From: an uncultured Flavobacteriales bacterium
GTDB taxonomy: Bacteria > Bacteroidota > Bacteroidia > Flavobacteriales_G > Salibacteraceae
DNA: 64,000 nucleotides
Reading direction: 5' to 3'
NCBI GenBank assembly: GCA_943788775.1
Contig: CALSRO010000006.1
Coordinates: forward strand, 62,001-126,000
The notes under the pieces are model-generated. The model saw only the letters and a list, made by a program, of their open reading frames with translations, had not been told where the DNA came from and made no database searches. Made by a program: the position numbers and the translations under genes. Every line of letters begins with the position of its first letter. Within the stretch, counting starts at the first letter, position 1. Positions 49,964-58,522 of this stretch are shown in pieces.

Positions 49964-50767
49964 ATGAGAAAGTTAACAACAGTAGTCGTCCTTATATCCC
50001 TGCTTTCCGCTGGTTGCAAAGACGGACCAAAACCCATCGATTTAGTTTTTGCTCCTAGTGATGACGTAGCACTAGGCAATCAACTTCATGATGAAATATT
50101 AGCTAATCCAGAGGAGTATCCCTTATTGGATGAAACGGAACATGCGGATGCGATTGCTTATTTACAAAATATGGCAGATCAGATTATTGAATCTGGTGAA
50201 TTAGATTACGCAGAAACATTCGACTATAAAGTTCATATTATTGACGCTGATGTATTGAATGCCTTTGCGGCTCCTGGAGGTAAAATGTATTTCTACACTG
50301 GATTAATAAAATTCCTTGAAAAGGAAGACGATTTGATGGGAGTTATGGGGCATGAAATCGCCCATGCGGATCGAAGACACTCAGTGCGCCAGATGCTTGA
50401 AAACTATGGCGTACAATGGTTGTTAAGCGCAGCATTAGGTGAAGATCCAAACCAAGCAGCCACCTTACTCGCTCAAATTGCCGGTGCTGGAGCATCACTT
50501 AAATTTAGTCGATCTGATGAGGCAGATGCTGATTCTTATTCAGTTGAATATCTATCTCAAACGTCATACAGATGTGATGGGGCTGCTATTTTCTTTCAGA
50601 AGTTAGATTCTGCTGGACTGACATCGAGCACGCCTGAATTTTTAAGTACACATCCAAGTCCTGAAAACAGAGTGCAAGATATTCAAGCAAAAGCGGCTGA
50701 AGTTGGCTGCAGCACCGAATATTTTGCTCCAGCATCATACAATGATTTTAAAGCAATGCTTCCATAG
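49964..50767 (+). CDS. M48-family zinc metalloprotease lipoprotein
   Basis: The 267-residue protein has a lipoprotein signal (TVVVLISLLSAGC, Cys18). The catalytic zinc site is GVMGHEIAHADRRHSVRQM (His130, Glu131, His134) and the third ligand lies in FSRSDEADADSYSVEYL. LNAFAAPGGKMYFYTGLI and FLSTHPSPENRVQDI complete the M48B/BepA-like signature. Such lipoprotein proteases degrade misassembled outer-membrane or lipopolysaccharide-transport proteins. BepA's TPR domain is absent. A variant -7 box TAGATTCG lies at 49936-49943. It is followed by sucC on its own promoter. Confidence 0.92.
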   Translation: MRKLTTVVVLISLLSAGCKDGPKPIDLVFAPSDDVALGNQLHDEILANPEEYPLLDETEHADAIAYLQNMADQIIESGELDYAETFDYKVHIIDADVLNAFAAPGGKMYFYTGLIKFLEKEDDLMGVMGHEIAHADRRHSVRQMLENYGVQWLLSAALGEDPNQAATLLAQIAGAGASLKFSRSDEADADSYSVEYLSQTSYRCDGAAIFFQKLDSAGLTSSTPEFLSTHPSPENRVQDIQAKAAEVGCSTEYFAPASYNDFKAMLP

Positions 50768-50775
50768 CTTTTTTG

Positions 50776-50806
50776 GTTGCTTCTTTATCTTGAAGACATA
50801 CATTTG
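50776..50806 (+). promoter_or_regulatory. Consensus promoter for sucC
   Basis: GTTG at 50776-50779 is followed after 19 bases by TACATTTG (50799-50806), an exact -7 match. Transcription should begin near 50810, leaving a leader of about 25 bases before the ATG at 50836. Confidence 0.7.
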
Positions 50807-50835
50807 AAAACGAACAAAATCACGAAACATACCAG

Positions 50836-52047
50836 ATGAATTTACACGAATACCAAGGGAAATCAATTCTCAAAAGCTTTGGAGTTAAAATACAAGAAGG
50901 GATAGTTGCTGATACTCCTGCACAGGCGGTTGAGGCGGCAAAAAAGTTACAAGCAGAAACTGGCACAGGCTGGTGGGTTGTGAAAGCTCAAATACATGCT
51001 GGAGGTAGAGGTAAGGGAAGCATTATTGGTTCGGATCAACGTGGTGTTGCTTTGGCTAAGTCATTAGACGATGTAAGGACAATCGCAGAAAATATTTTGG
51101 GAAATACGCTGGTTACGATTCAGACAGGTGAAGCTGGTAAGCAGGTGAATAAAATTCTTATCGCTCAGGATGTGTATTACCCTGGCGACAGCGAGACCAA
51201 AGAGTTTTATATGAGCGTACTTCTAAATAGAAGCTCAGGACGCAACATGATCATGTATAGCACCGAAGGTGGAATGGACATTGAAAAAGTTGCTGAGGAG
51301 ACACCACATTTGATACATACTGAAGAAATTGATCCCAAAGTTGGATTAATGCCATTTCAGTCTCGAAAAATTGCCTACAACTTAGGCCTAAGTGGGGCGG
51401 CTTTTAAGGACATGGTCAAATTTGTGGGATCATTGTATAAAGCATATGAAGGTTGCGATGCTGCGATGTTTGAAATCAATCCAGTATTGAAAACTAGTGA
51501 TGATAAAATCATGGCAGTTGATTCTAAGGTTACATTGGATGAAAATGCTCTTTTCCGTCATGCAGATTATGCTGCGATGCGAGATACATCAGAAGAAGAT
51601 CCAACTGAAGTTGAAGCTGCTAGTTTTAGTCTAAATTATGTCAAGTTAGATGGAAATGTTGGCTGTATGGTTAATGGTGCCGGCCTTGCTATGGCGACTA
51701 TGGATATGATCAAATTAAGCGGTGGTGAGCCAGCAAACTTTTTAGATGTTGGCGGTACGGCAAATGCTGAGCGTGTTGAGAATGCGTTTCGAATTATCCT
51801 ACAAGATCCGAACGTGAAGGCAATCCTAATAAACATTTTTGGAGGTATTGTAAGATGTGATAGGGTCGCTCAAGGCGTGGTTGATGCGTACAAGAATATT
51901 GGAGAGATTCCAGTTCCGATCATCGTAAGATTGCAAGGAACAAATGCCGCAGAAGCGAAGCAAATCATCGATAATTCAGGACTGAAAGTTCAATCCGCCA
52001 TTCTACTTCAAGAAGCTGCCGATAAAGTGCGGGAAGTTTTGGCTTAA
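50836..52047 (+). CDS. sucC: Succinyl-CoA ligase (ADP-forming) beta subunit
   Basis: The 403-residue ATP-grasp subunit of the TCA-cycle enzyme starts with MNLHEYQGKSILKSFGVKI and has WWVVKAQIHAGGRGKG in the ATP-binding region, MFEINPVLKTSDDKIMAVDS for metal binding, and the C-terminal MVNGAGLAMATMDMIKLSGG, PANFLDVGGTANAE and INIFGGIVRCDRVA that contact the alpha subunit and phosphohistidine. The alpha-subunit gene sucD is not adjacent, as is common in Bacteroidota. It has its own consensus promoter. The following gene begins only nine bases after the stop, so read-through is likely. Confidence 0.96.
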   Translation: MNLHEYQGKSILKSFGVKIQEGIVADTPAQAVEAAKKLQAETGTGWWVVKAQIHAGGRGKGSIIGSDQRGVALAKSLDDVRTIAENILGNTLVTIQTGEAGKQVNKILIAQDVYYPGDSETKEFYMSVLLNRSSGRNMIMYSTEGGMDIEKVAEETPHLIHTEEIDPKVGLMPFQSRKIAYNLGLSGAAFKDMVKFVGSLYKAYEGCDAAMFEINPVLKTSDDKIMAVDSKVTLDENALFRHADYAAMRDTSEEDPTEVEAASFSLNYVKLDGNVGCMVNGAGLAMATMDMIKLSGGEPANFLDVGGTANAERVENAFRIILQDPNVKAILINIFGGIVRCDRVAQGVVDAYKNIGEIPVPIIVRLQGTNAAEAKQIIDNSGLKVQSAILLQEAADKVREVLA

Positions 52048-52056
52048 AACCTTTGT

Positions 52057-53517
52057 ATGAGGTATTTATTTGTACTAATATTTCTATGCATATCAGTCCT
52101 TTCTAGTGCACAAGCAATTAAAGTTAGGTTCAATGTTACTCCTTCCGAGGGTGCTGAACTTTTTCTTGATGGAGAAAACAAAGGAAAAGCTGACAATCAA
52201 AAACTGTTGCTAGGCTTCAATGAACGCAAGGGGATTTTATCTTACGATGTAGAAATCAAATGTTCAGGCTATGAATCACAGCAATATACGTTTGACAAAG
52301 ACTCACCTAAATCCCAAACGATTGATTGCAATCTCGAACGCAAATTCAATAAGTTTGATAATCCACCGGCTCTAATTTTTGATGTAGAAAAAGTTGTCTC
52401 GGGAATTGAGTATGCTACAGATGTAGGAGCAAATACGCGCTGGAAGTACAGATATGATGAGGAAATAAACTTATCTACAAAGATGCCTAAGATGCTTAAG
52501 GCACTCTCACAGATGGGGCTGGAAACAATGCAGAACTCCTCTGATGACTTATTTGATGTAGGAAAAAAGAAGCCTACAACTCCTGATTTTATCATTGCGG
52601 GTCGAGTAGAGACATTTAGTTTGGCTAGGACATCTGGCAGCTACAATTCAAATATTTCAATCAATTGGCAGGTTTTTGATAGACACCAAAAGGAGATTGT
52701 TCTGAAGGTGACGAATACCACTGAGTATAAATTTGAAAACAACCTAATTTCAGAACAGTTTTACGAATCGGTACTCAATAATTTTTATAATCTGGTAACG
52801 GAGGTTGATGGATTCAGAGTAATGGTCGAGGGAATAGATGAATCAGAAACAGTTTACGCAACGGATTCATCGGGTAATTCTGAAATTGAAGTAAATGGTG
52901 AAGATGTCGAACAGGTGCTTATACAACCAGTGAGATTAGAAGCAATGGAGGATTTTAGCGATCTTGTTGAATTGGCCATGAATTCTTCGGTTACGGTGAT
53001 TATTGATCAGGACAAAGGGCATGGCAGTGGTGTGGTTGTTTCATCTAATGGCTATGTGGTCACTAATCATCATGTTACAGATGGAGCGAAAATAATCGAT
53101 GTTCAATTTTCGAATGGCATCATGCTCCCTGCGGACCTAATTACATCTTCGGAAAAGCATGATTTATCCCTCATTAAAGTAAGAGCTAGTGGCTTGACTG
53201 CTTTGCCAATTTTGGAAGATCCAAATGATGTTCGTGAAGGTGATGAAGTATTTGTGATTGGTGCGCCTGGCGATATTGAACTAGGACAATCTGTGAGTAA
53301 AGGGATCATAAGTGCAAAACGCAATATAGATGGAGTTCGTGTGATTCAAACGGATACAAAAATTAGCCCTGGAAGTTCAGGAAGTCCTTTAATAAACCGC
53401 GAGGGAGAAATCATTGGTATCATCAATATGAAAATGGTTGGTGACGGAGTAGAAGGACTGAGCTTTGCCATTGACGGAAGATATCTCAAAAGTGTTTTAG
53501 GCTTGGAGTATGAATAA
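52057..53517 (+). CDS. Exported trypsin-like (S1C) serine protease with N-terminal PEGA-like and beta domains
   Basis: The 486-residue protein has a signal peptide (MRYLFVLIFLCISVLSSAQA). Residues ~21-95 form a PEGA-like beta domain (FNVTPSEGAELFLDGENKGK) and ~100-290 an unassigned region. The C-terminal ~180 residues are a trypsin-like domain with catalytic His339 (VVTNHHV), Asp369 (EKHDLSLIKV) and Ser441 (SPGSSGSPLINREG). There is no PDZ domain, unlike HtrA/DegP. The gene overlaps the next lipoprotein gene by eight bases, and that gene overlaps the barrel gene, so the three and accC form one translationally coupled cassette. It probably processes exported proteins. Confidence 0.85.
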   Translation: MRYLFVLIFLCISVLSSAQAIKVRFNVTPSEGAELFLDGENKGKADNQKLLLGFNERKGILSYDVEIKCSGYESQQYTFDKDSPKSQTIDCNLERKFNKFDNPPALIFDVEKVVSGIEYATDVGANTRWKYRYDEEINLSTKMPKMLKALSQMGLETMQNSSDDLFDVGKKKPTTPDFIIAGRVETFSLARTSGSYNSNISINWQVFDRHQKEIVLKVTNTTEYKFENNLISEQFYESVLNNFYNLVTEVDGFRVMVEGIDESETVYATDSSGNSEIEVNGEDVEQVLIQPVRLEAMEDFSDLVELAMNSSVTVIIDQDKGHGSGVVVSSNGYVVTNHHVTDGAKIIDVQFSNGIMLPADLITSSEKHDLSLIKVRASGLTALPILEDPNDVREGDEVFVIGAPGDIELGQSVSKGIISAKRNIDGVRVIQTDTKISPGSSGSPLINREGEIIGIINMKMVGDGVEGLSFAIDGRYLKSVLGLEYE

Positions 53518-54679
53518 AAGTGTTTTTAGTATTTTTTTAATTTCAACTATTATTTTTCTTTCATGTCAAAAGGAGGAAATTCTGGAACCATTTGATTATC
53601 CTGGACTGCTTGCAAATAGTGTAGAACGGGTTGAAATTTTCGATGATGGAACTATACTGACGTTGTCCAACGAAGGAATCTTTTTTAAAAGACCAATGTC
53701 TTCTGGAAATACCTTTAGAGAGAACAACTTTCAACTTTCGAGTTACGATGCTTATAGAATGCGATTCTTTCTAACTGAATCGGGGAAAATTTATGGTGTG
53801 AACAACCAATATGTTATGGTTATCGATAATGGTGGCTTTAATTTTTACACACAAAATGTGCTTACCCTTAATGGTTACTTGTCAAGCGCAGGTTTCGGTT
53901 TAACACCAGATGATAAGTTATTGAGGTTGGACTACTCAACTGAGAAATATGATTCAGCATCAAACTCATATGTATATCACTTGAGAATATCCGAATGGGA
54001 AAATGAAAAATGGTATTCTGAAGAAACTGAAATAATCTCAGCACTTTCATCTACTGATAAAACACCATCAATTGTGTTTGATAATAACACCGCTTACATT
54101 GTAACCACCAAGATATATGAAGCCGACTTCGATGAGATCTACAATTTAGATCCCGAGGAATTGGTTCCCGTCAACAGTGCTTATGATATTGTAATGAATG
54201 AACTTAGATTTTATAATAAAACCATAATGGGATTTGGACAAAGTGTAAACCCTTTTGATAGCTATCCAAGAAATATATATAGTTCAAGCTCCGTCAGCAT
54301 TACATCTGGGAGATTTTCATCTGAAGACTTCAGTAATTGTGCCGATTCAGATTTTGGACTATCTGTGGATGATTTTATTGGTTATCACGAGGAGAATTCA
54401 ATTTTCTTTCAAGAAGAAAGCTATAATTGGTTTTCAAGTAACAATACAAGAGGGGATTTAGTGTTCTTCGATATGCTAAAGGGAAAGTGCGAATCACAAA
54501 GTATACTTGCTATTAATGATTTTGACGATGGATCATTGAGTATCAACGATGTGTCAATGGATTTTAAATCTGATATACTTTATTTAGCGACCAATTCAGG
54601 ATTGTACATGTATGATCTATCTACGAATCTACCAACAAGGTATTTGGATTATTTAATTGATGAAGGCAAGGATGAGTAA
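53510..54679 (+). CDS. Hypothetical lipoprotein, beta-propeller-like
   Basis: The 389-residue protein has a lipoprotein signal (FSIFLISTIIFLSC, Cys19). The mature part consists of repeated beta strands of ~45-50 residues such as VEIFDDGTILTLSNEGIFFK, GKIYGVNNQYVMVIDNGGFN, DKLLRLDYSTEKYD and ILYLATNSGLYMYDLSTNLP, a pattern like the blades of a beta-propeller (two-component-regulator type). I cannot name a family. Its start overlaps the protease gene by eight bases and its stop overlaps the next gene, so the stoichiometry is probably linked to them. Confidence 0.72.
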   Translation: MNKSVFSIFLISTIIFLSCQKEEILEPFDYPGLLANSVERVEIFDDGTILTLSNEGIFFKRPMSSGNTFRENNFQLSSYDAYRMRFFLTESGKIYGVNNQYVMVIDNGGFNFYTQNVLTLNGYLSSAGFGLTPDDKLLRLDYSTEKYDSASNSYVYHLRISEWENEKWYSEETEIISALSSTDKTPSIVFDNNTAYIVTTKIYEADFDEIYNLDPEELVPVNSAYDIVMNELRFYNKTIMGFGQSVNPFDSYPRNIYSSSSVSITSGRFSSEDFSNCADSDFGLSVDDFIGYHEENSIFFQEESYNWFSSNNTRGDLVFFDMLKGKCESQSILAINDFDDGSLSINDVSMDFKSDILYLATNSGLYMYDLSTNLPTRYLDYLIDEGKDE

Positions 54680-55454
54680 GCTGTTCGCATTTTTATTGAT
54701 ATCTGTGTTTAGTCTATCGGCAATAGAACTAAAAGCAAATGACGGACCTATATATCTTTTTAGCTTCAAGTACTTTAAGAACAGTTTTAACCATCAATTA
54801 GGGCTTACATTTTTTACAAATTTCACAAGATCACCACAGCTTGGAAGTGGCTTAGTTTATACTCCTACAAAAGCATATCCTGTGCCTATCTATACATATG
54901 TGTATAGTTTGGGTTCGATCAGTTATGAACCTCAGTTTAGATTAATTGAATTTGGAAATTCACAATCGATCTCATTAAATACTCCCATCACACTAGGGGC
55001 GTCAGTGGTTGGTGTTAGAGTAAGCCTGAGTGAAACGAGTAGATGGGATTATGAACCAGTTTCAGATTCTCCAACGGAAAGGTCATTTGGCACTTCAATT
55101 GGTTATTTGGGCCTAGGTCATGCTGAATTTGGAATCTTCGGTTCGTATAACTTGGGGAGATACGCAACGGATGAGAATACTTGGCCTATAGGAGTTAACC
55201 TAGCGGTTGGATATAATTACACATATGGGCCAATATATATTGAGAATACATCAAGTAATAGGTCAGATTATTCCGATTATTTGAGATGGGGGCAGCTTGT
55301 TGGTCGATTAGGATTACAGCTCAACTCTGTCGGTTTTTCGTACGCTTTAGGTTTAGATCAAACCACAGTGCAGTATTTTGAGGCTAGCACCGGTTCTCGT
55401 CAGTACCTTGAGACGTCTGTCTATCACAAACTAACAATGACCTTCAATTTATGA
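54672..55454 (+). CDS. Hypothetical outer-membrane beta-barrel protein
   Basis: The ~260-residue protein has a signal peptide (MSKLFAFLLISVFSLSAIELKAND); ATG at 54672 or the in-frame ATG at 54660 may be the start. The mature sequence is a run of amphipathic strands rich in Tyr/Gly/Asn (FKYFKNSFNHQLGLTFFTNF, YLGLGHAEFGIFGSYNLGRY, NLAVGYNYTYGPIYIEN, VYHKLTMTFNL at the C-terminus), typical of an 8-12-strand outer-membrane barrel with a terminal aromatic-containing strand. Its 3' end overlaps accC by four bases (ATGA). Function unknown. Confidence 0.75.
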   Translation: MSKLFAFLLISVFSLSAIELKANDGPIYLFSFKYFKNSFNHQLGLTFFTNFTRSPQLGSGLVYTPTKAYPVPIYTYVYSLGSISYEPQFRLIEFGNSQSISLNTPITLGASVVGVRVSLSETSRWDYEPVSDSPTERSFGTSIGYLGLGHAEFGIFGSYNLGRYATDENTWPIGVNLAVGYNYTYGPIYIENTSSNRSDYSDYLRWGQLVGRLGLQLNSVGFSYALGLDQTTVQYFEASTGSRQYLETSVYHKLTMTFNL

Positions 55455-56938
55455 ATATTAAGAAAGTCTTAATTGCCAATAGAGGAGAAATTGCATTAAG
55501 GATAATGCGCACTTGTCGCGAGATGGGTATTCAAACCGTAGCCGTTTATTCTGAAGTTGACCGTGTCGCTCCATTTGTAAAATATGCCGATGAAGCTTAT
55601 TGCATAGGTCCAGCTCCATCTAATCAGTCCTATTTGGTCATTGATAAAATTGTTGATGTAGCCAGGAAGACCAATACAGATGCAATACATCCTGGATATG
55701 GGTTTTTATCTGAAAACCCTGAGTTTGCGAGACGTCTTGAGAGGGAGTCAATAATATTAATCGGGCCTTCTGCTTCCGCTATGGAAGTGATGGGAAGCAA
55801 ACTCGCGGCAAAAGAAACAGCCAAGAATCAGAATATACCATTGGTTCCTGGATCTGAAGGTGCAATAGTCGATTTGGCCGAAGCAAAGAATGTAGCAAGA
55901 GAAGTGGGTTTTCCTTTGCTAATCAAAGCCTCTGCTGGTGGAGGTGGAAAAGGAATGAGAATTGTAGAAGATGAAGCTTCGATTGACGAGCAGCTAAATC
56001 TAGCAATGAACGAAGCCCGGTCTGCTTTTGGAGATGCGAGCGTGTTTATCGAACGATACGTCAAGTCACCTAGACATATTGAAATTCAAGTTCTTGCAGA
56101 TAAGCATGGTAATGCTGTTCATCTTTTTGAAAGAGAGTGCAGTATTCAAAGAAGGCATCAGAAGGTAGTAGAGGAGGCTCCATCCAGTGTTTTGACGGAC
56201 GCAATACGGAACGAGATGGGGAAATGTGCGATCAATCTTGCCCTAGGTTGCAAATATGAAGGGGCTGGTACGGTTGAGTTTTTATTAGACGAGAACCTCA
56301 ATTTCTATTTCCTTGAGATGAATACCAGGTTACAAGTGGAGCATCCTGTTTCTGAATTGATTACAGGAATTGACCTTGTGCGTCAACAAATCTTGGTTGC
56401 TGCTGGTGAAGCGTTATCATTTAAGCAAGAAGATTTAAGCATTCAAGGTCATGCTTTGGAGGTAAGGGTGTATGCCGAGGATCCTCAGAACAACTTTTTA
56501 CCAGATATTGGTACGCTTGTGACCTACGAACGGCCTCAGGGTCCAGGTATTCGAGTAGATGATGGATTTGAGCAGGGTATGGACATACCAATATATTACG
56601 ATCCAATGATTTCGAAATTGATTACATATGCAGGCACGCGTCAAGAGGCGATTGATAGAATGACACGTGCAATTGATGAGTATAAAATAACTGGAGTGAC
56701 GACCACACTTCCTTTCTGCAAGTTTGCGATTAACCACGAAGCGTTTAAGAGCGGTAAATTTGACACACATTTTGTTCAGTCCTATTTCACACCAGATGTA
56801 TTGGATGAGAGTAATGAGGGTGATTATTTGGCTATTGCCGCATTTTTAGCCGATAGTCCATCATCGAATAATCAAAACCTAGTCGAGAATTCTGAACAAA
56901 AGACGAATACTTGGAAATCACAGCGTAGACGATATTGA
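55451..56938 (+). CDS. accC: Acetyl-CoA carboxylase biotin carboxylase subunit
   Basis: The 495-residue biotin carboxylase carboxylates the biotin of BCCP with ATP and bicarbonate, the first step of malonyl-CoA formation. It has KKVLIANRGEIALRIMRTCR, the ATP-grasp glycine loop IKASAGGGGKGMRIVED, FIERYVKSPRHIEIQVLAD, and EMNTRLQVEHPVSELITG with the catalytic Arg and Glu. It carries about 45 extra C-terminal residues compared with 450-residue AccC, ending in a basic tail (WKSQRRRY), as found in several Bacteroidota homologues. accB is not adjacent. It is coupled (ATGA) to an outer-membrane barrel gene, an odd position for a core metabolic enzyme. A propionyl-CoA or methylcrotonyl-CoA carboxylase alpha subunit without BCCP domain is the alternative. 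Confidence 0.93.
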   Translation: MNIKKVLIANRGEIALRIMRTCREMGIQTVAVYSEVDRVAPFVKYADEAYCIGPAPSNQSYLVIDKIVDVARKTNTDAIHPGYGFLSENPEFARRLERESIILIGPSASAMEVMGSKLAAKETAKNQNIPLVPGSEGAIVDLAEAKNVAREVGFPLLIKASAGGGGKGMRIVEDEASIDEQLNLAMNEARSAFGDASVFIERYVKSPRHIEIQVLADKHGNAVHLFERECSIQRRHQKVVEEAPSSVLTDAIRNEMGKCAINLALGCKYEGAGTVEFLLDENLNFYFLEMNTRLQVEHPVSELITGIDLVRQQILVAAGEALSFKQEDLSIQGHALEVRVYAEDPQNNFLPDIGTLVTYERPQGPGIRVDDGFEQGMDIPIYYDPMISKLITYAGTRQEAIDRMTRAIDEYKITGVTTTLPFCKFAINHEAFKSGKFDTHFVQSYFTPDVLDESNEGDYLAIAAFLADSPSSNNQNLVENSEQKTNTWKSQRRRY

Positions 56939-56984
56939 TACCACTCACGTTAATCTTGGTATGACATTTGGATTTCACATATCC

Positions 56985-57587
56985 ATGAAGATGAAGTCTT
57001 TCATACCATTCATGCTTATATTCTTTGCATTGACATTGCTTTCGAAATGTGCCCGATCGCAGTCTGACTCTGAGGGGATTGTAATGATCGCAGAGGTATT
57101 TCATGGCGATACATTTCCTGTTAAATACATGCCCTATGTTGAAATTGTTGCGGAAAGAACTTTTGCAACGAAGGCCCAACGAAAACGATTCAATCGACTA
57201 CAATATAATGTCAAAAAGATGTATCCATACGCCAAGCTGGCCGGTGATCTCTTGAAAAAATACGAAGCAGAACTCAACGGATTGGATAGTGAGCGTGCCC
57301 GTAAAAAGTACTATAAGCGAATCGAGGATGAATTGAAAAAGGAGTTTGACGGTGAGATTCGTAAAATGAGCACGAGTCAAGGCCGAATTTTGATTAAACT
57401 GATTGATCGTGAAACCGGAGATACCAGCTACGAAATCGTACAGGAATTTAGGGGAAATGTTTCGGCCTTTTTCTGGCAATCCTTGTCTAAAATGTTTGGT
57501 CAGGATTTAAAAAGCGGTTACGACCCAAATGGAGAGGATAAAGACATTGAAAGTATTGTTCAGTTGATTGAAGCGGGAGCAATCTAA
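56985..57587 (+). CDS. DUF4294 exported protein
   Basis: ATG at 56985 gives about 200 residues with a signal sequence (KSFIPFMLIFFALTLLSKC) in which KC does not form a good lipobox. The mature region matches DUF4294, a Bacteroidota-specific family: GDTFPVKYMPYVEIVAERTF, YNVKKMYPYAKLAGDLLKKY, SERARKKYYKRIEDELKKEF and GRILIKLIDRETGDTSYEIV, ending with LKSGYDPNGEDKDIESIVQ. The mature part is highly charged and helical at its centre. The function of the family is unknown. The stop overlaps the convergent acyltransferase gene by four bases. Confidence 0.88.
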   Translation: MKMKSFIPFMLIFFALTLLSKCARSQSDSEGIVMIAEVFHGDTFPVKYMPYVEIVAERTFATKAQRKRFNRLQYNVKKMYPYAKLAGDLLKKYEAELNGLDSERARKKYYKRIEDELKKEFDGEIRKMSTSQGRILIKLIDRETGDTSYEIVQEFRGNVSAFFWQSLSKMFGQDLKSGYDPNGEDKDIESIVQLIEAGAI

Positions 57588-58447
57588 TTCATAAAAATGC
57601 TTCGCTCCGATGGTTTGTGTTTCCATCTTTTATGCGACCACAACCAATTCACCGGATCTTTTCGAATTTCGGCCTCCAAAAACCTAGAAAAGCTCTTCGT
57701 TAGTTGAAACTTGTTTTTTCTCCAATCAGATTCCACTTCTTGTAACACTATCTCATATTTTCCACGTTCCAAGCGATGGACGTGCGCAAACAAAACATCA
57801 AAGTTTGTCAATCGTCTTGCTAAGATTTCACTACCCCTAAAAAAGGGAGTAGGTTGAGATAAAAAAGTGGTCCACCATCCCTTTATTGAACCAGGTGTTT
57901 GATCTGCCAGCATCGCTACTGCGCAGGGTGCTACTTCCTTTGCAAGTAATTGGCTTGCATCTTTATCTCGCATCGGAAACGAGCCATGTCGACTTCTAAT
58001 TTCATAGAAAAACGCATTCATTCCCTTTTCCTTAACTCTTCGGTAGATGGGTATAGTTTTAAAATTGAATTTTGATGCGGTGGCAGCTCCTGCCCATTCC
58101 CAATTCCCAGAGTGCCCCATCATAATGATCACACTACGATTTCCGTTTTCATATCGAGAAAGTAAATCAGGATTGGAAAATTGAACATGTTTTGCTAGAT
58201 TTTCACGGGACATTCTTTTCAATCGTATAGTTTCTACCATAATGTCGGATAGATGCAAATAGAAATGATTTCGATAGTCGAGAAGCATTTGTTCAGTCGC
58301 TTCAGGAAAGCTTAGTTTGAAATTGTTGTCTATTACAGATCTTCGGTATCCAATCACATGATTTAAGATCAAACTCGCAAGAGAACTTATGGCATATAGC
58401 ACACGAAGGGGAAGAGGTGACAGGAAGTTTAAGATGAAAACCAGCAT
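57584..58447 (-). CDS. Lysophospholipid/lipid A-type acyltransferase (LpxL/HtrB family)
   Basis: The 287-residue protein has a short hydrophobic N-terminus (FILNFLSPLPLRVLYAISSL) and the H-x4-E acyltransferase catalytic motif in IMMGHSGNWEWAGAAT. Family landmarks FKTIPIYRRVKEKGMNAFF, RHGSFPMRDKDASQLLAKEV, VAMLADQTPG and the C-terminal RKDPVNWLWSHKRWKHKP follow. Members transfer the secondary acyl chains of lipid A, or in Bacteroidota form related glycolipids. It is divergent from recN, with an exact TATTTTTG box 13 bases upstream of the ATG. It is likely an inner-membrane enzyme facing the cytoplasm. Confidence 0.9.
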   Translation of the reverse strand: MLVFILNFLSPLPLRVLYAISSLASLILNHVIGYRRSVIDNNFKLSFPEATEQMLLDYRNHFYLHLSDIMVETIRLKRMSRENLAKHVQFSNPDLLSRYENGNRSVIIMMGHSGNWEWAGAATASKFNFKTIPIYRRVKEKGMNAFFYEIRSRHGSFPMRDKDASQLLAKEVAPCAVAMLADQTPGSIKGWWTTFLSQPTPFFRGSEILARRLTNFDVLFAHVHRLERGKYEIVLQEVESDWRKNKFQLTKSFSRFLEAEIRKDPVNWLWSHKRWKHKPSERSIFMN

Positions 58448-58460
58448 GACTAATTGTTTG

Positions 58461-58468
58461 CAAAAATA
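58461..58468 (-). promoter_or_regulatory. -7 box (TATTTTTG) for the LpxL-like gene
   Basis: An exact TAnnTTTG match on the minus strand, 13 bases upstream of the ATG at 58447. No clear -33 element. Confidence 0.4.
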
Positions 58469-58501
58469 TTGTCAAGAACGCATCGAGTGACATTTAGGTT
58501 T

Positions 58502-58509
58502 TAGTTTTG
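58502..58509 (+). promoter_or_regulatory. -7 box (TAGTTTTG) for recN
   Basis: An exact TAnnTTTG match ends 13 bases before the recN ATG at 58523. The -33 region is weak. The divergent LpxL-like box lies about 35 bases upstream. Confidence 0.4.
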
Positions 58510-58522
58510 ATACCCATTCAAA

